From Clostridia bacterium (lineage in GTDB: Bacteria > Bacillota > Clostridia > Lachnospirales > Lachnospiraceae): a stretch of 64,000 bases of DNA. Positions 44,293-55,000 of the stretch are shown one piece after another (within the stretch, counting starts at the first letter, position 1; each line of letters begins with the position of its first letter). Location of the stretch: contig QKAS01000005.1 in assembly GCA_003246295.1 (NCBI GenBank), positions 37,103 to 101,102 on the forward strand. The letters run 5' to 3'. The position numbers and the translations under genes are program-made. The notes under the pieces are model-generated. The model saw only the letters and a list, made by a program, of their open reading frames with translations, ran no database searches and was not told the origin of the DNA.

Positions 44293-45657
44293 ATGGACAA
44301 ATTTTTTAAGCTTGAAGGACATGGAACATCCGTCTCCAAAGAAATTATTGCAGGTGTAACAACATTTTTTGCAATGGCTTACATTATCATTGTAAACCCG
44401 GCAATGCTTTCAGAGACTGGAGTACCATACGGAGCAGTTTTCCTCGCAACAATTATTGCATCTGCAGTTGGAACACTTGTTATGGGACTCTTTGCAAACG
44501 TACCTTATGCGTTGGCACCTGGAATGGGTCTGAATGCATTCTTTACGTACACAGTATGTTTTGGTCTTGGATTTACCTGGCAGGAAGCACTTGCAATGGT
44601 ATTTATCTGTGGTTTGATCAATATTCTGATTACAGTAACTAAGATTCGTAAAATCATTATCAAAGCTATTCCTGAAAGCCTTCAGAATGCAATCAGCGGT
44701 GGTATTGGTATCTTTATTGCTTATCTTGGAATTGTAAATGTAGGACTTGTAAATTTTGATGCTGGTATCCCTGGAATCGCAGTATTCAACAATGCAGGTA
44801 TCCTCCTTGCAATCATCGGAATCGTAATTACATTTGTTCTTTTAGTTTTAAATGTAAAAGGAGCTATTTTAATTGGTATCGCAGTGACTACAGTCATTGG
44901 TATTCCAATGGGAGTAACTGATCTGTCAGGTGTTGGTGCAACAGCAGGTCTTGCTGATGACTTTGCAGCACTTGGAACAACATTTGGTGCAGCACTTGGT
45001 TCAGCAGGAATTGGAGCATTATTTGCAGATGCTTCCAGAATTCCTCTTGTTCTTATGACAATATTTGCATTTAGTTTATCAGATACTTTTGATACTATCG
45101 GTACATTTATTGGAACAGGTAAGAAAACTGGTATTTTTGATGAAGCAGATGAAAAATCTCTACAGGAACAGCCAGGATTCAAATCAAAAATGGACAGAGC
45201 ATTATTTGCTGATTCTATTGCAACTTCAATTGGTGCTTTATTTGGAACTTCCAATACAACAACTTATGTTGAAAGTGCAGCTGGAATTGGTGCTGGTGGA
45301 CGTACAGGTCTTACATCAGTAACAGTTTCTGTATTATTTGTTCTCAGTATGTTTCTTTCACCAATCGTTGCAATCGTACCTGGTCAGGCTTCTGCACCTG
45401 CACTCATTGCAGTTGGTGTTATGATGCTTGCTTCCTTCAAAGAAATCAAATGGGATAGTTTTGAAGATGCGATTCCTGCATTCTTCGCAGCGATTTTTAT
45501 GGCTCTTTGCTACAGTATTTCTTATGGTATCGCAGCAGGATTTATTTTCTACTGTATCGTTAAGGTTGCTAAGAAAAAAGCAAATGAAATTCACCCTATT
45601 ATCTGGGTTGCATCCATCTTATTCTTATTGAACTTTGTTATTCTTGCAGTATTATAA
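44293..45657 (+). CDS. NCS2-family purine permease (AzgA/PbuG type)
   Basis: 454 residues with about 12-13 hydrophobic segments. AGVTTFFAMAYIIIVNPAM, ANVPYALAPGMGLNAFFTYT, ESLQNAISGGIGIFIAYLG, FSLSDTFDTIGTFIGTG and FGTSNTTTYVESAAGIGAGG are the AzgA-subfamily signatures, and fit import of guanine, hypoxanthine or adenine with protons. AAGGAG lies upstream of ATG 44293. The 225-base gap before it contains a TATAAT at 44234 as a possible -10. I looked for a purine riboswitch there and did not find its conserved core. The gene ends before a 310-base gap holding only a terminator. Confidence 0.94.
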   Translation: MDKFFKLEGHGTSVSKEIIAGVTTFFAMAYIIIVNPAMLSETGVPYGAVFLATIIASAVGTLVMGLFANVPYALAPGMGLNAFFTYTVCFGLGFTWQEALAMVFICGLINILITVTKIRKIIIKAIPESLQNAISGGIGIFIAYLGIVNVGLVNFDAGIPGIAVFNNAGILLAIIGIVITFVLLVLNVKGAILIGIAVTTVIGIPMGVTDLSGVGATAGLADDFAALGTTFGAALGSAGIGALFADASRIPLVLMTIFAFSLSDTFDTIGTFIGTGKKTGIFDEADEKSLQEQPGFKSKMDRALFADSIATSIGALFGTSNTTTYVESAAGIGAGGRTGLTSVTVSVLFVLSMFLSPIVAIVPGQASAPALIAVGVMMLASFKEIKWDSFEDAIPAFFAAIFMALCYSISYGIAAGFIFYCIVKVAKKKANEIHPIIWVASILFLLNFVILAVL

Positions 45658-45967
45658 GATAATCTGTTCCTAAAATAATATTTGTGAAGAAACAAGATAG
45701 AAATCAGAATTGGAATAAGTTTAAGTACACTAACAACATGATAGATTGATAAAAATAGAAAAGACATGGCCTACTCATATTACTATGAAAGGGACATGTC
45801 TTTTTTAGTGGAAAACGATGATCAGCAAACCGTTTATTAGCAAAACTATAATTGGTATAATGTTTATTTAGAATAAAAAGCAAATTAAGATGGCTCAAAT
45901 AACAAATTAATACTATTTTTGAAGAGAGATTCAGATTATACTAGAAGTAGAATTGGAGGGATGATTC
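45658..45967. other. Non-coding gap of 310 bases
   Basis: AT-rich sequence between the purine permease and the PfkB kinase. Apart from the terminator at 45759-45806 and a GGAGGG ribosome site just before the kinase, I see no gene or conserved RNA in it. Possible -10 boxes are too many to choose from. Confidence 0.6.
45759..45806 (+). terminator. Terminator after the purine permease
   Basis: AAAAGACATG (45759-45768) pairs with CATGTC and the following T-run TTTTTT (45795-45806); a 26-base loop lies between. It is about 100 bases after the permease stop. Confidence 0.75.
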
Positions 45968-47092
45968 ATGTCAAAAAAAGCTGTCGTGGCAGGTCATATC
46001 TGTCTGGATGTCACACCGGTGTTTCCAGGCAAACAGATCAATGCGCTGGAGAATATTCTGAAACCGGGGAAACTGATTAGTATGGAAGGAATTGATATTC
46101 ATACAGGAGGTTGTGTTGCAAATACCGGACTGGCGATGAAAAAACTGGGTAGCGATGTAAAACTTATGGGCAAAATAGGACAGGATGAGTTTGGAAGACT
46201 GATTCTGGATATTATGGATGAGAATCATTATGATGGAAAAAAGGATATGATTCTCTCGAAAGACAATCATACGTCTTATTCGATTGTTCTTGCAATTCCT
46301 GGAATAGATCGGATCTTTCTGCATGATCCCGGTGCAAATAATACATTCTGCTATGATGATATCGATTTTGAGGGTCTGAAAAATGCAGATCATTTTCACT
46401 TTGGTTATCCATCCATCATGAAAAAAATATATGAAAATGATGGAGAAGAGTTAATCAGAATTTTTAAAAAGGTTAAAGAATACAATCTGTCTACCTCAAT
46501 GGATCTTGCAGCAGTAGATCCAAATAGTGATGCTGGTTGTGTCGATTGGAAGAGTGTATTGGCCAAGGTAATACCATATGTTGATTTTTTTGTCCCAAGT
46601 ATTGAGGAACTTTGCTGTATGCTCCAGCCTGAGACCTATCAGAAGTGGATGAAACAAGCAGATGGAGGAGATGTCACGAATTTTCTTAGCATAGAAAATG
46701 ACATTGAACCTTTAGCAGAACAATTATTGGAAATGGGTGCAAAGTTCATTTTAATAAAATGCGGAAGGCCAGGTATGTACTATAGAAGTGCCGGAAGCGA
46801 TAAGACTGGTCATATTGGGATTAAAGCAGAACTAGATTATGAAAAATGGTCAGGCCTTTGTGGCTTCGAAAAAAGTTATCGACCGGATAGAGTCAGATCT
46901 GGAACGGGCGCTGGAGATACAAGTATAGCTGCATTTTTGACGGCAATGTTGTCGGGAAGAGATCCTTTAAGATGTATACAGCTGGCGGCAGCAACAGGTG
47001 CCTGCTGTGTGGGTGCATATGATGCGTTAAGTGGTCTGAAGCCATTAGAAGAATTGGAAGATAGAATTGAAAAAGGTTGGGAAAAAATCTGA
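45968..47092 (+). CDS. PfkB-family carbohydrate kinase
   Basis: 374 residues of ribokinase-like fold. N-terminal VAGHICLDVTPVFPG and HTGGCVANTGLAMKKLG set the sugar site; C-terminal RSGTGAGDTSIAAFLTAML holds the anion hole and catalytic Asp (GTGAGD). It phosphorylates a sugar or nucleoside with ATP; the substrate is not clear. It is longer than ribokinase (about 305), with inserted segments near residues 215-235 and 270-300. GGAGGG lies 6 bases upstream of ATG 45968. It stands alone between two terminators, although it precedes a run of sugar-oxidoreductase and hydrolase genes in the same direction. Confidence 0.92.
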   Translation: MSKKAVVAGHICLDVTPVFPGKQINALENILKPGKLISMEGIDIHTGGCVANTGLAMKKLGSDVKLMGKIGQDEFGRLILDIMDENHYDGKKDMILSKDNHTSYSIVLAIPGIDRIFLHDPGANNTFCYDDIDFEGLKNADHFHFGYPSIMKKIYENDGEELIRIFKKVKEYNLSTSMDLAAVDPNSDAGCVDWKSVLAKVIPYVDFFVPSIEELCCMLQPETYQKWMKQADGGDVTNFLSIENDIEPLAEQLLEMGAKFILIKCGRPGMYYRSAGSDKTGHIGIKAELDYEKWSGLCGFEKSYRPDRVRSGTGAGDTSIAAFLTAMLSGRDPLRCIQLAAATGACCVGAYDALSGLKPLEELEDRIEKGWEKI

Positions 47093-47110
47093 TCATTTCA
47101 GAACTAGGAG

Positions 47111-47147
47111 TAGTCTGTCAGCATAATATACTGGCAGGCTATTTTTT
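47111..47147 (+). terminator. Terminator after the PfkB gene
   Basis: TAGTCTGTCAG (47111-47121) pairs with CTGGCAGGCTA (47131-47141) with two G-U pairs, then TTTTTT. Confidence 0.85.
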
Positions 47148-47247
47148 ATATCAGAATTCATCAATTTTAATGAAAGAAATTGAATTTAGTGATAGAATAA
47201 AAACATAGAATACGTTAGATTTTGCAGATATACGAGGAGAGATTAGA

Positions 47248-47835
47248 ATGGAAGCAGGATGTACAAGACAGGATGCAATAGAGTTATTAAACGAATACAA
47301 TAAAGATAGTTTTCATATTTTACATGCACTGACACTGGAAGGCTGTATGCGTTGGTTCGCAAAGGAGTTGGGATATGAAAAAGAAAGTGAATTCTGGGCT
47401 TTGGCAGGGCTATTACATGATATAGACTTTGAAGTATTTCCAGAAGAACATTGTAAAAAGGCGCCTGAGTTATTAAGCAAGATAGGAGCATCAGAAGCGT
47501 TGATTCATGCTGTCTGTAGTCATGGATATGGAATCTGCAGTGATGTTGAGCCGGTTCATGTAATGGAAAAGATATTATTTGCAGTGGATGAACTGACGGG
47601 TCTGATTGGTGCTGCAGTCAGGATGAGACCTTCAAAAAGTGTATTGGATTTGGAACTTTCAAGCCTAAAGAAAAAATTTAAGGACAAACGGTTTGCAGCA
47701 GGCTGCTCTCGGGATACCATCTCACAGGGGGCAGATATGCTTGGCTGGGAATTAGATGTATTATTTGAAAAAACAATAGATTCCATGCGTGATTGTGAGA
47801 CATATGTGAATAAAGAGATGCAGGAATTGAGCTAA
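47248..47835 (+). CDS. HD-domain hydrolase
   Basis: 195 residues. The HD pattern is LTLEGCMRWFAKELGYEKE, then WALAGLLHDIDFE with the HD metal pair, CSHGYGIC and AVDELTGLIGAAV with the last conserved Asp. Family members are phosphohydrolases acting on nucleotides; this branch (HDIG-related, no GYP motif) is often annotated but unstudied. GAGGAGAG lies upstream of ATG 47248. It begins a run of four or five close genes: this one, an oxidoreductase (26 bases on), acylphosphatase, CutC. Confidence 0.88.
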   Translation: MEAGCTRQDAIELLNEYNKDSFHILHALTLEGCMRWFAKELGYEKESEFWALAGLLHDIDFEVFPEEHCKKAPELLSKIGASEALIHAVCSHGYGICSDVEPVHVMEKILFAVDELTGLIGAAVRMRPSKSVLDLELSSLKKKFKDKRFAAGCSRDTISQGADMLGWELDVLFEKTIDSMRDCETYVNKEMQELS

Positions 47836-47861
47836 GTAAACAAAGAAAAAGGAGAGAGGCT

Positions 47862-48770
47862 ATGAAAGTTGCAATGATTGGAATTGGGGATATCGCTCAA
47901 AAAGCATATCTGCCTGTCATGTCTGTAAAAAAAGATGTAGAAGTCGTTCTATGCTCCAGGAATGAGTCTTTGCTCAAAGAGTTATGTGAAATGTATCAAG
48001 GGATTCGCTATGTGACAGATCTGGATTCATTATTTAGAGAAAATGTGGAGGCAGCATTTGTTCATGCTGCAACGGAAGCACATTATAGTATTTGTAAAAG
48101 GCTGATGGAACATGGAATACCAGTATATGTTGATAAACCGGTGTCTTATCACGCAACAGAAGTGGAAGAACTGATAGAGATAGCGAAACATAATAATTTG
48201 ATTTTCCGGACAGGCTTTAACAGAAGAAAAGTGCCATTTATTAGGGATATGAAGCACTTGGCCTCGCCTGATTTAATCCTTTACCAAAAAAATAGGGAAT
48301 ACTTACCGGCAGAAATCCGCCATTATATTTTTGATGACTTTATACATGTCGTAGATACCATTCGTTATTTACTCGGTGGAGAAGTCAGTTTAACACAGGT
48401 ATCTGGAAAGCTTGAGGAAGGACAGCTTGTGTCTGTTATGATACAGCTGCAGGGAAAAGAAGGGTATGCTGTTGGCATTATGAACCGTGAATCTGGCAAA
48501 TCGGAAGAACGAATAGAATTCATTTGCCCTGGAGAAAAGAGAATTTTGGAAGACCTTGATAAACTAACCATCTATAAAGACGGTATCAGCCAGAATGAGA
48601 AATATGATGATTGGACACCAATTCTATACAGAAGGGGTTTTGAGCAAATTACGGATAGATTTTTAAAAGATGTCAGAAAAAAACAGGGATTTCTTGAAGA
48701 GGATACAGACAGTATAATGACGCATGAAATTTGTGAAGAGATTGTATGCAGGCTTTCAGAGGGAGCCTGA
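47862..48770 (+). CDS. Gfo/Idh/MocA family oxidoreductase
   Basis: 302 residues. Rossmann start MKVAMIGIGDIAQKAYLPV, strand AFVHAATEAHYSIC, and the catalytic DKPVSYHATEVEEL motif in place of the more usual EKP. IFDDFIHVVDTIRYLLGG corresponds to the conserved D-x-x-x-H-x-x-D substrate region. It is a different subfamily from the copy at 2661 (VirI/YceM-like in look). AAGGAGAG lies before the ATG. Acts on an unknown sugar-like substrate with NAD(P). Confidence 0.9.
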   Translation: MKVAMIGIGDIAQKAYLPVMSVKKDVEVVLCSRNESLLKELCEMYQGIRYVTDLDSLFRENVEAAFVHAATEAHYSICKRLMEHGIPVYVDKPVSYHATEVEELIEIAKHNNLIFRTGFNRRKVPFIRDMKHLASPDLILYQKNREYLPAEIRHYIFDDFIHVVDTIRYLLGGEVSLTQVSGKLEEGQLVSVMIQLQGKEGYAVGIMNRESGKSEERIEFICPGEKRILEDLDKLTIYKDGISQNEKYDDWTPILYRRGFEQITDRFLKDVRKKQGFLEEDTDSIMTHEICEEIVCRLSEGA

Positions 48771-48783
48771 TGAGGTATATGCC

Positions 48784-49056
48784 ATGGACAAAAGCAGAAG
48801 AAATTATTTGTTTGATGGAAGGGTTCAGGGAGTAGGATTTCGGTTTACTGCAAAAATGTTTGCAGATACCATAGGCCTGACGGGATGGATCATGAATTGT
48901 TATGACGGTAAAGTTGAAATGGAAATTCAGGGAAGCGAAGAGCAGATTGACAGAATGATTGAAAAGTTACTGAATAGTAAAAGCATCAGAATTACTGATA
49001 TGAAAATGAATCAGGTAGAAATGGTGAAAGAGGATAAATTTCTCATTCGTTATTAA
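48784..49056 (+). CDS. acyP: Acylphosphatase
   Basis: 90 residues, the normal size. FDGRVQGVGFRFTAK is the phosphate-binding signature with the catalytic Arg, and GLTGWIMNCYDGKVEMEIQG the second signature; the catalytic Asn lies in the usual place (N of MNCYDG). It hydrolyses carboxyl-phosphate bonds of acylphosphates. ATG 48784 is 13 bases after the oxidoreductase stop with GAGG upstream; the frame runs back into that gene but the extra 20 residues do not match the family. Confidence 0.92.
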   Translation: MDKSRRNYLFDGRVQGVGFRFTAKMFADTIGLTGWIMNCYDGKVEMEIQGSEEQIDRMIEKLLNSKSIRITDMKMNQVEMVKEDKFLIRY

Positions 49057-49089
49057 TGGTAAGTAAAAAATGATGAGAAAGGATGCATT

Positions 49090-49842
49090 ATGGATCAGAA
49101 AATGCTTTTAGAGGCATGTGTTGATTCTGTAGAATCAGCAATTGCAGCACAGCGTGGAGGTGCTGACAGACTGGAACTTTGTTCCAATTTAATCATTGGT
49201 GGAACGACTCCTGGTATTGCACTATATCAGGAAGTAAAGAAAAATGTTTCGATTCCGATCCATGCTTTGATACGCCCAAGATTCGGTGATTTTTTGTATA
49301 GTGACTATGAGTTTAGTATCATGTGTCATGACATAGAAGCTTTGAAACATTCAGGTGCCCAGGGGATTGTGATTGGAATGCTAAAGCAGGACGGGACGCT
49401 TGATTTACCCAGAATGAAGGAACTCATGCATTATGCTGATGGAATGTCAGTCACTTTACACAGAGCGTTTGATATGTCGGTAAACTTGCGAGAATCACTT
49501 TATGAAGCCATTGAACTGGGAATCTCTACCATACTGACATCAGGTGGAGAAGAGAGTGCTACCCATGGCCTTGAAATACTTCGTGAATTGCAGGGAGAAG
49601 CAGCTGGAAGAATACAGATTATGGCAGGGGCAGGAGTGAATGCAGAATCTATCGTAAAATTACACAAACTTGCAGGAATCCATACATTTCATATGTCCGG
49701 GAAAACGGTACTGGAAAGTGGAATGGTATATAGAAACGATCGAATCAATATGGGACTCCCGGGTATTAGTGAATATGAGATTTGGCAGACTTTGGAAATA
49801 CAGATCAGAAGTGCCAGAAACGTGTTAGATCAGCTCCAGTGA
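49090..49842 (+). CDS. cutC: CutC family protein
   Basis: 250 residues forming a TIM-barrel of the CutC family: LLEACVDSVESAIAAQRGGA, RLELCSNLIIGGTTPG, IHALIRPRFGDFLYSDYEF, VTLHRAFDMSV, ILTSGGEESATHGLE and IMAGAGVNAESI all fit. CutC was named for copper tolerance, but its biochemical role is still doubtful. GAAAGGATG puts a ribosome site at normal distance from ATG 49090. It closes the HD/oxidoreductase/acylphosphatase cluster; no terminator is obvious before the rhodanese gene. Confidence 0.94.
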   Translation: MDQKMLLEACVDSVESAIAAQRGGADRLELCSNLIIGGTTPGIALYQEVKKNVSIPIHALIRPRFGDFLYSDYEFSIMCHDIEALKHSGAQGIVIGMLKQDGTLDLPRMKELMHYADGMSVTLHRAFDMSVNLRESLYEAIELGISTILTSGGEESATHGLEILRELQGEAAGRIQIMAGAGVNAESIVKLHKLAGIHTFHMSGKTVLESGMVYRNDRINMGLPGISEYEIWQTLEIQIRSARNVLDQLQ

Positions 49843-49913
49843 TTTAGTCACAGAGAAGGTTATTTATTCTGCATATAATCATCTTGTAAACTTAACTTAC
49901 AGGAGGAAATCAT

Positions 49914-50234
49914 ATGTTTGGATTTATGTTAAAAGAATCAGGAAAAACAGTACATGTAAATGATATGGATCAGTTGATTGGAAAAGTTACCATTATTGAT
50001 ATCAGAGAACCTTATGAATATAAGAGTGGAAGTCTTAAAACGGCTAAAAACATTCCTATGGGAAATCTTTTAAATGCACCGGAGCAGTATCTTGAAAAAG
50101 ACAAAGAGTACTATATACTTTGCCAGTCTGGTGGAAGAAGCAGTGGCGCCTGTAGAATGCTTTCAAAACTTGGTTATCAGGTTGTAAATGTTGCAGGTGG
50201 AATGGGTTCTTATGTGGGAACGAAAAGAAAATAA
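49914..50234 (+). CDS. Rhodanese-like single-domain sulfurtransferase
   Basis: 106 residues. IIDIREPYEYKSGSLKTAKN and the active-site loop LCQSGGRSSGA with the catalytic Cys are present; VNVAGGMGSY ends the domain. It carries persulfide sulfur. AGGAGG precedes ATG 49914. It lies 21 bases before the CoA-disulfide-reductase/rhodanese gene, so the two are surely co-transcribed and probably pass sulfur or disulfide electrons between them. Confidence 0.93.
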   Translation: MFGFMLKESGKTVHVNDMDQLIGKVTIIDIREPYEYKSGSLKTAKNIPMGNLLNAPEQYLEKDKEYYILCQSGGRSSGACRMLSKLGYQVVNVAGGMGSYVGTKRK

Positions 50235-50255
50235 TATCTGAGGGGAGTAGGATCA

Positions 50256-51956
50256 ATGAGTAAAAAAATTCTTATAGTTGGTGGCGTTGCAGGTGGTGCA
50301 TCTGCTGCTGCAAGACTTAGAAGGCAAAGTGAAGAAGACAGGATTATTATGTTTGAAAAAGGTCCACATGTATCTTTTTCAAATTGTTCCCTGCCATATC
50401 ATTTAAGTGGTATCATTCAAGAAGCAGATGATCTGGTTCTAATGAATCCTGAATTATTTTTAAGTCAGTATAATATTGAAGCAAGAACGCAATCAGAGGT
50501 AATTTCCATTGACAGAAAGTTAAAAGAAATTGAAGTTAAAAATTTGCAAAACGGTGAAGTTTATAAGGAAACCTATGATAAACTGATATTATCTCCCGGA
50601 GCAGCGCCAATTGTTCCACCAATACCAGGACTTGAGCAGGTCAATATTTTTACAGTAAGAAATGTAGTAGATATTGATCGATTGCATCAATATGTTTCTT
50701 CAATCCATGAAAAAGAAATTGTTGTCATCGGCGGCGGATTTATTGGAATTGAAGTGGCTGAGAATTTGAGAGAAGCAGGGTATCAGGTCACACTGATTGA
50801 AGCAATGAATCAGATTTTGAGACCATTTGATTATGATATGGTACAGATTTTACATAAAGAAATCTCAGATCATGGAATTCAGCTGATTGTAGGTGATAAA
50901 GTAGAGCGATTTGAAGAAAACACAGTGATACTGGCGTCAGGAAAAGAGATAAAAGCCAATGCAGTTGTTTTGGCGATTGGAGTAGCACCAGAAACAAAAC
51001 TTGCAAAAGCTGCGGAACTTAGCATTGGTGAGACAGGTGCCATTTGGACGAACGACGATTATCTCACTTCTGATCCTGATATTTATGCAGTTGGAGATGC
51101 GATAGAGGTTAGAAATGTTCTGACAGGAAAACCGGCAAAAATATCGCTTGCAGGACCGGCATTAAAACAGGCAAGAAGTGTAGCGAATCATATTCATGGT
51201 CAAAAGCAGAGCAATAACGGGTATATCGGTTCTTCTGCAATTAAAGTATTTGATTATAACGGTGCATCAACAGGTTTGAATGAAGCACTGATTGAAGCAA
51301 TGAAGTTAGAAATTAAATATGACGTGGTTCATATTATTTTATCGGATAAAGTAGGTATTATGCCTGATGCAGCACCGATGCATTTTAAACTCCTATTTGA
51401 AGTTCCTGGTGGCAGAATACTTGGTGCGCAGGCAATAGGCAGAGGTGATGTGACAAAAAGAATTGATATCATTGCAACATTGATTAAAATGAACGGTACA
51501 TTAGAGAATTTAAAAGATCTTGAATTATGCTATGCGCCACCATTTTCTACTGCAAAGGACATTGTCAATCATGCGGGATATATTGGAAGTAATCTTCTGA
51601 GTGGAACATACAGACAGGTACGCGTGACACAGGTTCGTGATCTGGTAGAAAGAGGAGAAGTCATTATTGATGTTCGAGAACGTTATGAATATCAGGCGGG
51701 TCATATCAAGGGTTCTCTTTCTATACCATTGAGCGAGTTAAGACAACGTATTAACGAAATTCCAAGGAACAGACCTGTGTATCTGCATTGTAGAACTGGA
51801 CAACGCAGCTATAATGCAGTCATGGCACTACAGAATCTCGGATATGATAATGTCTATAATATAACTGGTAGTTTTCTTGGATTATCCTATTATGAGTATT
51901 TCAATGACATGACAATGCAAAGAGAACCTATTGTAACACAATATAATTTTAATTAA
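50256..51956 (+). CDS. CoA-disulfide reductase with C-terminal rhodanese domain
   Basis: 566 residues. FAD site: ILIVGGVAGGASAAARLRR; the single redox Cys in FSNCSLPYHLSG; NAD(P)H site: IVVIGGGFIGIEVAENLREA; second FAD site: DPDIYAVGDAIEV; then the dimer domain with AYAPPFSTAKD. Residues ~470-555 form a rhodanese domain (VIIDVRERYEYQAGHIKGS, LHCRTGQRSYNA with its Cys). Family knowledge: such CoADR-RHD proteins reduce CoA disulfide, CoA persulfide or polysulfide with NAD(P)H. The paralogue at 60937 adds further sulfur-carrier domains. A bidirectional terminator follows. Confidence 0.94.
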   Translation: MSKKILIVGGVAGGASAAARLRRQSEEDRIIMFEKGPHVSFSNCSLPYHLSGIIQEADDLVLMNPELFLSQYNIEARTQSEVISIDRKLKEIEVKNLQNGEVYKETYDKLILSPGAAPIVPPIPGLEQVNIFTVRNVVDIDRLHQYVSSIHEKEIVVIGGGFIGIEVAENLREAGYQVTLIEAMNQILRPFDYDMVQILHKEISDHGIQLIVGDKVERFEENTVILASGKEIKANAVVLAIGVAPETKLAKAAELSIGETGAIWTNDDYLTSDPDIYAVGDAIEVRNVLTGKPAKISLAGPALKQARSVANHIHGQKQSNNGYIGSSAIKVFDYNGASTGLNEALIEAMKLEIKYDVVHIILSDKVGIMPDAAPMHFKLLFEVPGGRILGAQAIGRGDVTKRIDIIATLIKMNGTLENLKDLELCYAPPFSTAKDIVNHAGYIGSNLLSGTYRQVRVTQVRDLVERGEVIIDVRERYEYQAGHIKGSLSIPLSELRQRINEIPRNRPVYLHCRTGQRSYNAVMALQNLGYDNVYNITGSFLGLSYYEYFNDMTMQREPIVTQYNFN

Positions 51957-51966
51957 GACAAATATA

Positions 51967-52018
51967 AAAAGGTACTAGAACCGCTGGGAACAATCCACAG
52001 CAGGTCAGTACCTTTTTT
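51967..52018. terminator. Bidirectional terminator between convergent genes
   Basis: AAAAGGTACT (51967-51976) pairs with AGTACCTTTT (52007-52016), with an inner GCTG/CAGC pairing. T-runs follow on the + strand (TTTTTTATTT) and on the - strand (TTTTTATATT). Confidence 0.88.
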
Positions 52019-52033
52019 ATTTATGATGGTTGT

Positions 52034-55000
52034 TTAATTATTTTGTGCAGTAAGATTTTTGTTTGCAGTCGAAAGCATTAATTTGATTCTGTTTAGCTGA
52101 TTAACCTCGCTTGCACCTGGGTCATAATCAATGGCCACAATATTGGAAAGAGGATGTTGGTGACGAATTTCTTTTATAACACCTTTTCCTACAACGTGGT
52201 TAGGAAGACAACCGAAGGGCTGTGTACAAACAATGTTTGGAACGTCTGAATGAATCAGTTCCATCATCTCACCAGTTAAAAACCAGCCTTCGCCAGTCTG
52301 ATTTCCGATAGAAACGATTGGCTGTGCATATTTGACCAGGTCTGTAATTTTAGCAGGTGCATGAAAATGTCTGCTTTCTTCAAAGGCTTTGTGTGCCGCT
52401 GAACGGAAATGTTCAATTGCTTTGATACCAAGATTTGAAATAAATGCAGTTTTTTTGCTGGTTCCCAGTTGATCGGCCTTATAAATCTGATTATAGAAGC
52501 AGTAGAGCATAAAATCAATCAGATCAGGAACAACAGCTTCTGCGCCCTCAGCTTCAAGCAATGTTACGAGCGAATTATTTGCCAAGGGTGAAAACTTAAC
52601 CAGAATTTCACCAACCACACCTACACGAGGCTTTTTGATTGGTAGAAGGGGAATCTGATCAAATTCTTCAATCATTTCTTTACACATTCTACGGAATTTC
52701 CAGTAAGACATTTTTTTTGCAGAAACAAATTCTTTACATACTGTGTTCCATTTCTCATGAACTGCATTCACTGATCCAGGTACTTTTTCATAAGGACGCA
52801 TACGATATACACATCGCATAAAAATATCGCCAAAGATTGCACCGTAGACAGCACGAAGAAGAAGATCAGATGTAATCTTAAAACCAGGATTCATTTCTAG
52901 TTTTGATAGGGAAAGCGAAATAACAGGAATGTGAGCATATCCGGCTTTTTCCAGTGCACGTCTTATGAAACCAATATAATTCGTTGCACGACATCCACCA
53001 CCTGTCTGTGACATGATAATTGCAAGCCTGTCTGTGTCATATTTACCGGATAATACAGCATCCATAATCTGACCTACTACGATCAAAGAAGGATAGCAGG
53101 CATCGTTATTCACATATTTCAGGCCTATATCAACTGCCTGTCTGTTATCATTGTTTAATACCTCAAATTGATATCCGCATGCCTTAAATGCAGGCTGAAG
53201 AATATCAAAGTGAATAGGAGACATCTGAGGACAGAGAATGGTATAATCCTGACGCATCTGTTCAGTGAAAAGGACTCGGTTCATTGCGGCCGAACGTATC
53301 ACACGTTTATCTGTTTTTTTCTCTTTGACACTAATCGCTGAAAGAAGGGAACGAATTCTTATTCTTGCGGCACCAAGATTATTCACTTCATCTATTTTTA
53401 GGCAGGTATAGATTTTATCTGATCCTGTCAAAATATCATTTACCTGATCTGTTGTAACTGCATCCAGTCCACAGCCAAAGGAGTTTAACTGAATCAGATC
53501 CAAATTATCCTGCGTTTTCACAAAACTTGCAGCAGAATACAATCTTGAATGATACATCCACTGATCTGAAACCATAAGGGGGCGTTCAGGAGCAGCAAGA
53601 TGTGAGATGGAATCTTCGGTCAGGACTGCTATATCATAGGAAGTAATTAGTTCTGGAATGCCATGGTTGATTTCAGGGTCAATATGATAAGGACGCCCTG
53701 CAAGTACAATTCCTCTACGACCTGTTTCTTTTAATGTCTCAAGGACCTCTTCACCTTTTTTCTGAATATCTTGATGTGCCTGCTCTAATTCAACCCATGC
53801 AGCATGCACAGCATTTTTAATCTCAGCTGCTGGTATAGAAGCAAATTCACGTATCAAAGCAAGCGAAATTGTGCCTTCATCCCGGAAAGACATAAAAGGG
53901 TTTGAAAAAAGAATCGAAGAATCTTTTAGTTCATCAATGTTATTCTTTATGTTTTCAGAATAGGAAGTGACAATAGGACAGTTATAATGATTATTTGCCT
54001 GTTCAAACTCATTTCTTTCATAAAACAAGGAAGGATAAAAAATAAATTTCAGTCCCTGACGAATCAGCCATGTAACATGTCCATGCGCTAGTTTAGCTGG
54101 ATAACATTCAGATTCACTCGGGATAGATTCAATTCCCAATTCGTATATTTTATGTGTAGAAACAGGTGACAGAATGACACGGTATCCTAGCTTTGTAAAG
54201 AAAGTATGCCAGAATGGATAATTTTCATACATATTTAGTACACGTGGAATGCCAACGACACCACGTGGAGCTTCCAAATCAGGCAGAGATTCGTAGTTAA
54301 AAAAACGATCCAGCTTATAGTCGTAAAGATTTGGAATATTTTTTTCGTTTTTCACTTTACCAAGTCCGCGCTCACAACGATTTCCGGAGATATACTGTCT
54401 GTTTCCGGAGAATTTGTTAACGGTGAGACGGCAGTTGTTTGTACAACCTTTACATTTGGCCATACTGGTAGAGAATTCCAGCGCATCTATTTTTTCAGAA
54501 GATAACATTGTAGTTTTAAAATCTTCCTGATAACGCTCTCTTGCAATCAGGGCTGCACCGAATGCCCCCATAATTCCGGCGATATCTGGGCGGATTGCTT
54601 CGCATCCGGCTATTTTTTCAAAACTTCGAAGAACGGCATCATTATAGAAGGTACCACCTTGAACAACAATATTTTTACCCAGCTGAGAAGCATCTGAGAC
54701 TTTAATAACTTTAAATAATGCGTTCTTAATGACAGAGTAAGCAAGGCCTGCTGAAATATCTGAAACTTCAGCACCTTCCTTTTGTGCCTGTTTTACTTTA
54801 GAGTTCATAAAGACAGTACATCTGGTTCCAAGATCTATAGGATGTTTTGCAAATAAAGCAGCTTTTGCAAAATTCTGCACGCTGAAATTCAACGATTTTG
54901 CAAAAGTTTCAATGAATGAACCACAACCAGAAGAACAAGCTTCGTTGAGCTGAACACTGTCTACAGTCTGATTTTTGATTTTGATACATTTCATATCCTG

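Noticed and set aside
44721..45254. 177-residue minus-strand frame inside the purine permease gene
   Set aside because: It is antisense to a clear membrane transporter; its Ser/Pro/Ile-rich sequence reads like the complement of that gene, and it has no ribosome site.
45971..46399. 142-residue minus-strand frame opposite the PfkB gene
   Set aside because: Antisense to conserved PfkB motifs and without any known pattern.
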